DNA of 16,699 nucleotides from Alphaproteobacteria bacterium. Its GTDB lineage: Bacteria > Pseudomonadota > Alphaproteobacteria > JAEULC01. A program made the translations under genes and the position numbers. Positions 7,817 through 14,447 of the stretch are shown one piece after another. The first letter of the stretch is position 1. Every line of letters starts with the position of its first letter. Where the stretch lies: contig JADZDN010000052.1 of assembly GCA_020851015.1 (NCBI GenBank), positions 1 through 16,699 of the forward strand. Reading direction: 5' to 3'. A model generated the notes under the pieces. It saw only the letters and a program-made list of their open reading frames with translations, made no database searches and was not told where the DNA came from.

Positions 7817-8479
7817 TCAGGCCCGCAGGTAGCCGAGGATCACGTCGGTGACGTGACGCTCGCGCTCCGCCAGCGCCTCGGACGCCAGCAGGTCGCGGGC
7901 GAAGATGGTGGACAGGGTGTGCACGTTCGAGAAGTAGAAATAGCAGACGCCGGCGACCGAGATGTAGAGCTGGATCGGATCGACGCCCGCGCGGAACACG
8001 CCTTCCGCCCTGCCGCGCGCCAATAGCCGGCTGAGGGCCGATACGACCGGGCTGTTGATCGCCTCCACCCTTGCGGAGCGCCTGATATGCCGCGCGCGGT
8101 GAAGGTTCTCGCTGTTCAGCAGCGTGACGAAATGCGGGTTTTCGCTGAAGTAGTTGAAGGTGAACTTCACCAGCTTGCGCATCGCCGCCACGGGCGCCAT
8201 CGCCGCCAGGTTCAGTTCGCTCTCGCGGCGGCGGATATGCTCGTAGGTCCGCTCCATCACCGCCAGGAACAAATCCTCCTTGCTGCCGAAGTAGTGGTAG
8301 ATCATCCGCTTGTTGACCGCGGCCCGATGCGCGATCGCGTCCACCCGCGCGCCGCCCAGGCCGCTGGCGGCGAACTCGGCGGTCGCGGCCTCCAGGATGC
8401 GCTCGCGCGTCCTTTCGGGCTGGCGCAGGCGCGGTACGGCCGTCTTGCGCGGATTGGCGTGGCGCAGGCCAGCGGTCAT
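7817..8479 (-). CDS. TetR-family regulator of the catabolic cluster
   Basis: A 220-residue one-component regulator. The N-terminal domain (RTRERILEAATAEFAASG, 23-40) leads into a helix-turn-helix at about 45-64 (RVDAIAHRAAVNKRMIYHYF). The C-terminal domain resembles the RutR/YcdC-like subgroup and should bind a small-molecule effector. Its ATG overlaps the stop of the acetyltransferase gene (ATGA), so it is the last gene of the isomerase-enolase-epimerase operon. Operator site 1 lies 40 bases past its stop, and a matching site stands before that whole operon. This points to a self-repressed regulator also controlling the divergent transporter. It is not closely similar to the efflux repressor at 3785-4447. 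Whether the effector is the substrate or an intermediate is unknown. Confidence 0.92.
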   Translation of the reverse strand: MTAGLRHANPRKTAVPRLRQPERTRERILEAATAEFAASGLGGARVDAIAHRAAVNKRMIYHYFGSKEDLFLAVMERTYEHIRRRESELNLAAMAPVAAMRKLVKFTFNYFSENPHFVTLLNSENLHRARHIRRSARVEAINSPVVSALSRLLARGRAEGVFRAGVDPIQLYISVAGVCYFYFSNVHTLSTIFARDLLASEALAERERHVTDVILGYLRA

Positions 8480-9345
8480 CCCAGCTCCGGCCCGGCGATG
8501 GCGAACAGGCGGCTGCTATCGGCAAGGCCGCCCGCCTCGCCCAGCACCATGCGCCAGAACCCGCGCGGCGCGTTTGCCCCTGCGGCTTCGAGCCAGCCGC
8601 GCAGCGCGGCGTGCCGGTCGGGCACGTCGATCAGGAAGGGCGGCCCGGCGGCATCGGCCGCGCGACGCAGCAAGGCAAGCGCGACCCGTTCGTCATCGGC
8701 GACGATCGGCCCGATCTGGGTGGCGAAACGCCCTCCGCGTCCCAGCACGAAGCCGCGGATCCCGGCGCCCGATTCCGCGACATGGGCAACGGCCGGCATG
8801 CGCTGCAGCAGGTGCGCGAGGAGCGCTTGCCGCTGCATGGCGCTGCGCACCGCATCGAACGCGGCGATCGGCCCGGCATCGCCCGCCAAAGCCGGGCGAA
8901 TGGTCACGCCGGGCGGCGGATCGACCGGCGCGCCAGGCCCGTCGAGGTGCCAGCGCGAGAGGCGATAGAGTTCGCGGAACCCCATGGTCGCATAGAGCGG
9001 CCGCCCCAGTTCCGTCGCGTCGAGCCCGGCCGAACCGCCGTCCGCCGTCGCCGCGTCCACGCAGCGCCGCAGCAGCCGCGTGCCAAAGCCGCGGCGACGC
9101 GAGTTCATGGCGGTCAGCACCATGCTGATCCAGCGCAGCCCCGGCCTGACCGGATAGGTCAATGCGCTCGCGACGTATCGACCCGATGCCTCGGCGATGC
9201 CGAATCCGGCTCCAGTCTCCAGCATCACCCGCCAATCGGCCGCGACCTGGTTCCAGCCGGCTTCGGCCGACAGCGGGACCAGCGCCGCGGCATCGGCGGC
9301 GCGAAGCGCGCGCTCGACAAGCGCCGTCGCGTCAGTACCGCCCAT
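8476..9345 (-). CDS. Two-domain GNAT-family N-acetyltransferase
   Basis: A 289-residue predicted acyl-CoA-dependent acyltransferase. The N-terminal GNAT domain (about 10-135) has the acetyl-CoA pyrophosphate loop RRRGFGTRLLRRC at 83-95 (RxxGxG) and a YATMGF strand typical of motif B. The C-terminal half (about 147-280) looks like the degenerate YitH/HolE-type second GNAT domain (VTIRPALAGD, then FLIDVPDRHAALRGWLEAAG). The ATG at 9343-9345 has a GAGGTG Shine-Dalgarno and starts 14 bases inside the epimerase gene. Its place in a catabolic operon is unexpected. It could acetylate an amino-bearing substrate or detoxify an intermediate, but no acceptor can be named. The family is well supported. 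Confidence 0.85.
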   Translation of the reverse strand: MGGTDATALVERALRAADAAALVPLSAEAGWNQVAADWRVMLETGAGFGIAEASGRYVASALTYPVRPGLRWISMVLTAMNSRRRGFGTRLLRRCVDAATADGGSAGLDATELGRPLYATMGFRELYRLSRWHLDGPGAPVDPPPGVTIRPALAGDAGPIAAFDAVRSAMQRQALLAHLLQRMPAVAHVAESGAGIRGFVLGRGGRFATQIGPIVADDERVALALLRRAADAAGPPFLIDVPDRHAALRGWLEAAGANAPRGFWRMVLGEAGGLADSSRLFAIAGPELG

Positions 9346-10369
9346 CGCGCACCTCGTAGTGCGTCGGCTTGCCCAGGCTGGGCAGGTCGCGCGAAACCCA
9401 GTGCGCGGTCCATTCGATCATCCGCGCCAGGGTGACCGACGGCTGGCCGAACTCCGCCCGCATGCGCCTGGTGTTGGTGATCCAGCCCGCCTTCGCTTCC
9501 GTGCCCGCCAGCACCGGCTTCTTGCCCAGCAGCCGTCCGAACTCGCCCGCGAGCCAGCGGATCGCGATGGTCTCCGGTCCGCTGACGTTGATCGGCGAGG
9601 TTGGCATCGTGACGCGCGCCAGGCAGCGCAGCGCGATGGAATTGGCGTCGCCCTGCCAGATCACGTTGACATGGCCCATCGACAGGTCGATCTCCCGCCC
9701 ATCGCGCACCTTGCACGCCACGTCGTGCAGCACGCCATAGCGCATGTCGATCGCGTAGTTCAGGCGGAACAGGCGGCCAGGCGTGCCATGCTTGGCCGAG
9801 TGGTACTGGAACATGCGCTCGCGCCCGACGCAGGAATTGGCGTAGTCGCCCGCGGGCGGCACGGGCGGGACGTCCTCGGTCGCGCCGCCGCCCGCCACGT
9901 CGACGAAGGGATAGACGCAGCCCGTCGAGAACGCGACGATGCGTGACCGAGCAAAAACCTCCGCCACCATCGCCGGCACCAGCACGTTCATCGCCCAGGC
10001 CAGCGGCTCGTTGCCGCTGGCGCCGAACTTGAACCCGGCCATGAACATCACGTTGGGCGCAGGCGGCAGTTTCCCGATCGCATCGCGGTCGAGCAGGTCG
10101 CAGGCGATGGTCTCGACGCCCGCGGCCTGCAGCTTGTCGCGCAGCCCCTTCTCGCTGAACCGCGCCACGCCGACGACCCGCCGCTGAGGCGCGGCGCGCC
10201 GGGCCAGCCGCGCGAGGGTCGGGCCCATCTTGCCGCCGACACCCAGCACCAGGATGTCGCCCGGCACGGACGCGAGATCGCGCACCAGCGCCTCGCCCGG
10301 TAGGGTCATGAAATCCTCGAGCGCCTCGACCAAGTCGAACTGGCGCGGCAGGCCGACGGTCGCGGTCAT
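9332..10369 (-). CDS. NAD-dependent epimerase/dehydratase-like protein (extended SDR) lacking the YxxxK lysine
   Basis: A 345-residue Rossmann-fold protein with nucleotide-binding motif GVGGKMG at 43-49 after a hydrophobic strand (DILVLGV). The SDR signature strand is FSTGCVYPF (147-155). At the catalytic position it reads Y176-A-N-S-C180, so tyrosine is kept but the YxxxK lysine is cysteine (codon TGC). VGRERMF follows where extended SDRs have the helix after SKxxxE. NVSGPETI and the C-terminal half match the sugar-nucleotide epimerase fold. The ATG at 10367-10369 overlaps the enolase stop (ATGA); an open frame extends to 11005 but that part lies antisense-frame inside the enolase gene. It may be a lyase-like or non-redox SDR, or use another base. 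The reaction is unknown. Confidence 0.85.
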   Translation of the reverse strand: MTATVGLPRQFDLVEALEDFMTLPGEALVRDLASVPGDILVLGVGGKMGPTLARLARRAAPQRRVVGVARFSEKGLRDKLQAAGVETIACDLLDRDAIGKLPPAPNVMFMAGFKFGASGNEPLAWAMNVLVPAMVAEVFARSRIVAFSTGCVYPFVDVAGGGATEDVPPVPPAGDYANSCVGRERMFQYHSAKHGTPGRLFRLNYAIDMRYGVLHDVACKVRDGREIDLSMGHVNVIWQGDANSIALRCLARVTMPTSPINVSGPETIAIRWLAGEFGRLLGKKPVLAGTEAKAGWITNTRRMRAEFGQPSVTLARMIEWTAHWVSRDLPSLGKPTHYEVRDGRY

Positions 10370-11838
10370 GTGCCGGTCTTCCGCAAAGGGCCGATGCGCG
10401 CCTTGGGCGCCGCCGGCATGGCGCGCAGCTGGGCGAAATCGGTCTCGCCGGCCACCGCGAAGCCGGGGCACGCGAGCGACCCGAGCTGCAGCTTGCCCTG
10501 CTCGATCTTCAGGCGCACGGGCCCGCCGTCGCGGCGATAGAGGTCGGGGTGCGCGGCGAGGACCGACCGCTGCTCGCTCTCCGGCGCGAAGGTCATCCCG
10601 TCGATGAAGTGATGGCCGTTGCGCTCGACATGGGTGAGCCCGATCAGCGAGACCAGCGCCAGGTCCTGCTGCACCGACACGCCGGCCCAGGTGGTCAGGT
10701 CCTCGGCCGACATGAAGTAGCGCGTCGACCCGGCCTGGGCATTCAACTTGGCGACCCGCGCCGCGTTCAGCAGCGACTTGTAGAAGCCCTTGCAGTTCTT
10801 GCTCGACACGCCCGCATAGCCGAGCGACAGCGCGGCCGGGAACGACCCCAGCTCGCCGTCCGACTCGTCGATCTCCAGCGCTTTGCGCTTGGCGAGCACG
10901 TCCACGGGGCGGCTTAGCGCCACCGCGCGCTTGATCGGCTGTTCGATGAACAGGATCGAGGCTGCCAGGCGCTTCAGGTTGGGCGCCTCCTCCATGCGCC
11001 GCCACAGCTCGGCGATGCCCTCCACGTCCTCGTACTGCTCGTTGCCGTCGAGCGTGGCCTGGTACTGGCCGATCTCGCGGTCCAGCACCGCGGCGATGCG
11101 CCCCAGCCTATCCAGGTCGGCCTTCACGTCGCCGCCGACCTTGAGCTTGTAGTAGCGCCCGCGATGGAAGCGCGCGACCTCCTCCAGCGTCTCGGGCAAG
11201 CCGTCGTTCACGCGATGCTCGCGCGGCTGGTCGGCCGCCGCGATGGGATCGACCAGGCCGACCGTATGGCGCACGTCGATCGTCGCGCCCGGCGCGAGCC
11301 CGGCCAGGAACCCGCCAAGGTCGAAGCCCGCGAGATCGGACGTGAGGCCAGTGACGGCCATGCCGGGCAGGTTGGCGCGGATCATCGCCGCGAAGGACTT
11401 TTCCTGCGCCTTGCCGAGCGCGTCGATGATGGCGCGGTCGAGCAATGCCGGGCCGTAGCTCGCCACCAGCGGGTTGAGGCCGAGGGCGGCGCCGCGCGCG
11501 ATCTGGTCCTGGTAGGTATCGGCGAACAGGCCGAAGGCCGTGCTCATCCCCCGCGCCGTATAGAGGCCGATGGCGATATCCAGCGCCTGGCGGAGCTGGT
11601 CGAGGTTCTGCTCGTCGCTGATCGCCAGGTTCTTGTCGAACCACTTGGCGGCCAGCGTCTCGGCGGCGACGCCCGTGGCCGTGCGACCGTCCTCCAGTCC
11701 GATGGTCGCGCGGATCACCGCCTGGGTCGCCTCGGTGACGGTGATGACCCCGAAGCGGAACGGCAGGCGCAGCTTCACGTCGCGCTCGAACCGTTCCACC
11801 CGGTCGAGCCTGAGCTTCGGCGCGGCGGCGCCCGTCAT
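10366..11838 (-). CDS. Enolase-superfamily enzyme, muconate-lactonizing (MLE) subgroup-like
   Basis: A 490-residue enzyme expected to abstract a proton alpha to a carboxylate, giving dehydration, cycloisomerisation or racemisation. In the barrel domain K231-L-K233 gives the KxK motif, D264 (LDGNEQY), E299 (FIEQP) and D324 (EIDESDG) are the expected metal ligands, and K348 (SSKNCKG) lies 24 residues after the third ligand, the same spacing as D249-K273 in muconate lactonizing enzyme as I recall it. H409/H410 and D413 near NGHHFIDGMTF may add active-site groups. It is about 100 residues longer than typical MR/MLE proteins, mostly between N-terminal cap and barrel. The ATG at 11836-11838 overlaps the stop of the isomerase gene (ATGA), and its own stop overlaps the epimerase start. 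Acid-sugar or hydroxy-acid dehydratase is plausible; the substrate is unknown. Confidence 0.85.
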   Translation of the reverse strand: MTGAAAPKLRLDRVERFERDVKLRLPFRFGVITVTEATQAVIRATIGLEDGRTATGVAAETLAAKWFDKNLAISDEQNLDQLRQALDIAIGLYTARGMSTAFGLFADTYQDQIARGAALGLNPLVASYGPALLDRAIIDALGKAQEKSFAAMIRANLPGMAVTGLTSDLAGFDLGGFLAGLAPGATIDVRHTVGLVDPIAAADQPREHRVNDGLPETLEEVARFHRGRYYKLKVGGDVKADLDRLGRIAAVLDREIGQYQATLDGNEQYEDVEGIAELWRRMEEAPNLKRLAASILFIEQPIKRAVALSRPVDVLAKRKALEIDESDGELGSFPAALSLGYAGVSSKNCKGFYKSLLNAARVAKLNAQAGSTRYFMSAEDLTTWAGVSVQQDLALVSLIGLTHVERNGHHFIDGMTFAPESEQRSVLAAHPDLYRRDGGPVRLKIEQGKLQLGSLACPGFAVAGETDFAQLRAMPAAPKARIGPLRKTGT

Positions 11839-12665
11839 TCCGTCGCCTCCAGCAATCCCTGCACGTAGCCGATGGCGCGCGCGGCGCAGGTCGGGCCGTC
11901 GGGCAGGTATTCGAACGGCTCCATCGCCAGCCAGCCGACATAGCCGGTCGCGCGCAGCGCCTCGATGACGGGCAGGAAACGATCCTCGCCCTCCCCCGGG
12001 CCGCGGCGGTTGCGGTCGTTGAGCTGGACATGGCCGATCAGCCCCGAGGGCATCCAGCGGCGTATGGCATCGGCCACCGGCTCGGGCTCCATCCTGGCCG
12101 CGGCCGAGGTGTCGATCATCGTGCGCAGGCCCGGGCTGTCGATGCGCCGGACGATGGCGGCGGCCTCGGCCAGGGTGTTGACGAAATCCGTCTCGGCGGC
12201 GCCGAGCGGCTCGATGCAATAGGCGACCTTCGCCTTCGTCGCATCGGCCGCCACCGCCGCCCACGCCGCCTCGCCGCGCCGGGCGGCTTCCTTGGGATCA
12301 GGCTTGTCGCCGACCTTGCGCTGGGCCGGCGAGCCATGGACCAGGTAGGAGCCGCCCAGATCGGCGCACAGGTCGACCAGCCGGCGCATCACGTCGATCG
12401 TGCGGTCGCGGACCGCCTTGTCTTCCGACGTGATCGACAGGCCGGGCGGCGCCACCAGCAGCCAGTGCAGCCCGCAGATTTCGACCCCCGCGTCGCCGGC
12501 CGCACGGCGCAGCGCCGCCCGCTGCTGGCTGCCCATCCGGTAGGTATCCTCCCCCAGCGTGAAGGGAGCCAGCTCCAACCCGGCATAGCCCATGCCGGCG
12601 GCCATCGCGCACTGGCGCGAAAACTCGGCCTCGCGGATCACCTCGTTGCACAGCGCAAGTTTCAT
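11835..12665 (-). CDS. Sugar phosphate isomerase/epimerase-like TIM-barrel protein (hydroxypyruvate isomerase/IolI type)
   Basis: A 276-residue xylose-isomerase-like TIM barrel, first gene of the catabolic operon. The four-ligand metal site is complete: E152 in YCIEPL, D185 in MIDTSAA, H212 in GHVQLND and E249 in AMEPFEY. H67 in GLHWLL and H110 (YLVHGS) are further conserved-looking histidines. I begin at the ATG 12663-12665 (MKLALCNE, a standard first strand); an upstream GTG at 12738-12740 would add 25 unconserved residues and abut the operator. The Shine-Dalgarno is weak. The leader of about 75 bases runs up to the operator at 12741-12760. Likely an epimerase or isomerase for a ketose, keto-acid or inosose-like compound; the exact role is inferred only from fold and neighbours. 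Confidence 0.88.
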   Translation of the reverse strand: MKLALCNEVIREAEFSRQCAMAAGMGYAGLELAPFTLGEDTYRMGSQQRAALRRAAGDAGVEICGLHWLLVAPPGLSITSEDKAVRDRTIDVMRRLVDLCADLGGSYLVHGSPAQRKVGDKPDPKEAARRGEAAWAAVAADATKAKVAYCIEPLGAAETDFVNTLAEAAAIVRRIDSPGLRTMIDTSAAARMEPEPVADAIRRWMPSGLIGHVQLNDRNRRGPGEGEDRFLPVIEALRATGYVGWLAMEPFEYLPDGPTCAARAIGYVQGLLEATE

Positions 12666-12702
12666 CGCGGTCGGCGTTCCTCGCTGCCCTGGCTGCTTTC
12701 CC

Positions 12703-12732
12703 TTGACGAGCGATCCCGTCGGGGGCCAGTCT
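12703..12732 (+). promoter_or_regulatory. Tentative promoter for the transporter operon
   Basis: TTGACG at 12703-12708 (five of six -35 bases) with an 18-base spacer to CAGTCT at 12727-12732, a poor -10. Transcription would start near 12739, placing the operator just downstream and giving a leader of about 55 bases before tctC. Confidence 0.3.
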
Positions 12733-12740
12733 AGCGCCAC

Positions 12741-12760
12741 AAGTAACCAGTTCGTTACTT
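12741..12760. promoter_or_regulatory. TetR-type operator between transporter and catabolic operons (site 2)
   Basis: Perfect 7-bp inverted repeat AAGTAAC-CAGTTC-GTTACTT in the 128-bp divergent intergenic region. The left nine bases AAGTAACCA, the N6 spacer length and the GTTAC right arm equal site 1 at 7760-7779. A single repressor bound here could control both the plus-strand transporter and the minus-strand isomerase-to-TetR operon. Confidence 0.82.
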
Positions 12761-12781
12761 AGGCGGATAGCCTAATCTCAA
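12754..12781 (-). promoter_or_regulatory. Tentative promoter of the isomerase-enolase operon
   Basis: On the minus strand TTGAGA (12781-12776, five of six -35 bases) is followed after 16 bases by AGTAAC (12759-12754), a half-matching -10 that lies inside the operator. The start would be near 12747, giving a leader of about 82 bases. Overlap with the operator fits direct repression. Confidence 0.3.
12759..12775. repeat. Second palindrome adjoining the operator
   Basis: Perfect 6-bp inverted repeat TTAGGC-GGATA-GCCTAA that shares its first two bases with the right arm of operator site 2. It occupies the spacer of the tentative minus-strand promoter. It may be a site for another regulator, or a small hairpin in the tctC leader RNA. 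Confidence 0.55.
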
Positions 12782-12793
12782 CGGGGAGGAGTC

Positions 12794-13807
12794 ATGAAGA
12801 AGATTCTTCTGGGGACGCTGCTGGCCAGCGTCGGCGCGCTGATGGCGACGACCGCCATGGCCCAGAACTACGCCTGGAAGCCCGACCGGCCGGTCACCTT
12901 GATCGTGCCCTGGGCAGCGGGCGGCTCGACCGACCAGATGGCGCGCATCGTCGCCACGGAACTGGAGGCCGAGCTGAAGCAGAAATTCGTCGTGGTGAAC
13001 CAGCCCGGCGCATCCGGCTCGATCGGCACCAAGAACGCGCTGGAAGCGGCCAAGGACGGCTATACCTGGGCGGCGGGTGCTGCGGTCGACGTCGGCACCT
13101 ACCAGGTGCTCGGCCTGCTCGACACCGGCCTCAAGGACTGGAAGATGTACTTCGCGGTCGCCAACGTGAACGCGATCGCCGTCAATCCCTCGACCCCCTA
13201 CAAGGATTTCGGCGCGCTGCTGGCCGACCTGAAGACCAAGGGCGACAGCGTGACGGTCGCGACCGCCGGCCTGTCCTCGGCCGGACACAACTACATGGAA
13301 TCGCTCGTCGCGGCGGACAAGGCCGTGAAGTACAAGCACATCACCTACAACGGCGGCGCGCCCGCCGTGACGGCGACCGTAGGCGGCGAGACCCAGGTGG
13401 TGGCGCAGCTCCTCGTCGAGATGTCCGAGCATATCAAGGCCAAGCGCCTCATCCCGCTGGCGGTGCAGACCGAGAAGCCGGTCGTGCTCGATGGCTATGG
13501 CGAGATCCCGGCGGTGACGAAGTGGCTTCCGAACATGCCGGCGCCGCTGAACTACTTCGGCATCTGGGTGCACAAGGACGCCCCTGCCGCCGTGGTGCAA
13601 ACCATGGACGCCGTATGGAAGGACAAGATCGCCAAGTCCGACGCGATCAAGAAGTATTCGGATTCGCGCGCGGCGCTCTTTGCCCCGCTCTACGGCCAGG
13701 CGGCCCAGGACGAGGCGATGAAGATGGTCCGCTATACGGCGTGGCTCTACCACGACGCCGGCAAGTCCAAGACGGCGCCGGACACCATCGGCATTCCGCG
13801 CCTCTAG
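12794..13807 (+). CDS. tctC: Tripartite tricarboxylate transporter substrate-binding protein (Bug family)
   Basis: Periplasmic solute receptor of 337 residues that captures an organic acid for the TctAB permease. A Sec signal peptide covers 1-23 (MKK, hydrophobic core, AMA before QN). The mature protein has Bug-family motifs: LIVPWAAGGSTD (36-47), with the conserved aspartate D47, then VVVNQPGASGSIGT, and the VATAGLSSAGH stretch near the binding cleft. Length is usual for the family (about 300-340). The ATG at 12794 has a strong purine-rich ribosome site (GGGGAGGAG). It is the first plus-strand gene, divergent from the isomerase operon across a shared operator. A stable hairpin follows the stop, so it may be made in excess over the membrane subunits. 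Substrates of Bug proteins vary widely and cannot be assigned. Confidence 0.95.
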   Translation: MKKILLGTLLASVGALMATTAMAQNYAWKPDRPVTLIVPWAAGGSTDQMARIVATELEAELKQKFVVVNQPGASGSIGTKNALEAAKDGYTWAAGAAVDVGTYQVLGLLDTGLKDWKMYFAVANVNAIAVNPSTPYKDFGALLADLKTKGDSVTVATAGLSSAGHNYMESLVAADKAVKYKHITYNGGAPAVTATVGGETQVVAQLLVEMSEHIKAKRLIPLAVQTEKPVVLDGYGEIPAVTKWLPNMPAPLNYFGIWVHKDAPAAVVQTMDAVWKDKIAKSDAIKKYSDSRAALFAPLYGQAAQDEAMKMVRYTAWLYHDAGKSKTAPDTIGIPRL

Positions 13808-13823
13808 TCGTCTGCGTCGGCGC

Positions 13824-13853
13824 GCGGCGGCCGGCTCGAGCCTTGGCCGCCGC
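13824..13853 (+). promoter_or_regulatory. Strong intercistronic hairpin between tctC and tctB
   Basis: Arms GCGGCGGCC (13824-13832) and GGCCGCCGC (13845-13853) pair perfectly over nine bases. Inside, GGC-TCGA-GCC can extend the stem, leaving only a TT bulge. No T-run follows, so full termination is not expected. It could stabilise the upstream message or reduce read-through into tctB. Confidence 0.7.
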
Positions 13854-13885
13854 CCTCCGCCCGCACCTGGCTCGACGCGACCGCC

Positions 13886-14437
13886 ATGGCCGAGACGCAA
13901 CCGAACCAGCCGCTCCCGCTCCTGCCGCACGAAGAGCCGCTGCCGCCGCGCGTCGACCTGTGGATCGCCGTCGTCTTCTTTGCGGTTGGCGCCGCGATCG
14001 TGGCGGTCGCGGCGCAGATGCCGACCTACAAGGAGCAGCAGGGCGAAATCTACAATTGGCCCGGCCTTGTCCCGACGGTGCATGGTGCCATCGTCGCGCT
14101 GCTCAGTGCCTGGCTCGCGATCCGGTCGATAGGTCGCGGTGCCTTGCTGCCCGGCGCCCAGGGCCTGCCGGCACGGCGCGAGGGATACAGCAACGGTCGC
14201 CTGGCGGTCGCCGCCGGCCTGTGCCTGGTGTTCACGACGCTGCTGATCGGCCGCCTGCCGTTCTGGCTTGCCGCCGCGCTGTTCGTCGCCAGCTTCATCA
14301 CCCTGTTCGAATGGCGACGCGACGTGCCGCCCGCGGCCAATCTGCGGCGGCTCGTGATCGCCGCCGCGATTGGCGTGGGGACGGGCATCGGCGTCGTCCT
14401 GGTGTTCGAACGCCTGTTCCTCGTCCGCCTGCCCTAG
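13886..14437 (+). CDS. tctB: Tripartite tricarboxylate transporter small membrane subunit (TctB family)
   Basis: Small integral-membrane subunit of 183 residues, partner of the large TctA permease in the cytoplasmic membrane. After a Pro-rich cytoplasmic leader (1-22), hydrophobic segments lie at about 24-44 (LWIAVVFFAVGAAIVAVAAQ), 64-84, 107-143 (two close segments split around IGRLPFW) and 155-178. This is the usual four-plus-helix TctB layout, and sequence conservation in the family is low, so position and topology carry the call. The loop EIYNWPGLVPTV between helices 1 and 2 is typical. The ATG at 13886 has a poor ribosome site and follows the hairpin. The stop is 10 bases before tctA. 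Confidence 0.9.
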   Translation: MAETQPNQPLPLLPHEEPLPPRVDLWIAVVFFAVGAAIVAVAAQMPTYKEQQGEIYNWPGLVPTVHGAIVALLSAWLAIRSIGRGALLPGAQGLPARREGYSNGRLAVAAGLCLVFTTLLIGRLPFWLAAALFVASFITLFEWRRDVPPAANLRRLVIAAAIGVGTGIGVVLVFERLFLVRLP

Positions 14438-14447
14438 GCCGCCGTCG

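Noticed and set aside
10370..12264. Upstream extensions of the enolase (to 12264) and epimerase (to 11005) frames
   Set aside because: The extensions overlap other genes in different frames and are low-complexity; ATGA junctions at 11838 and 10369 give natural starts.
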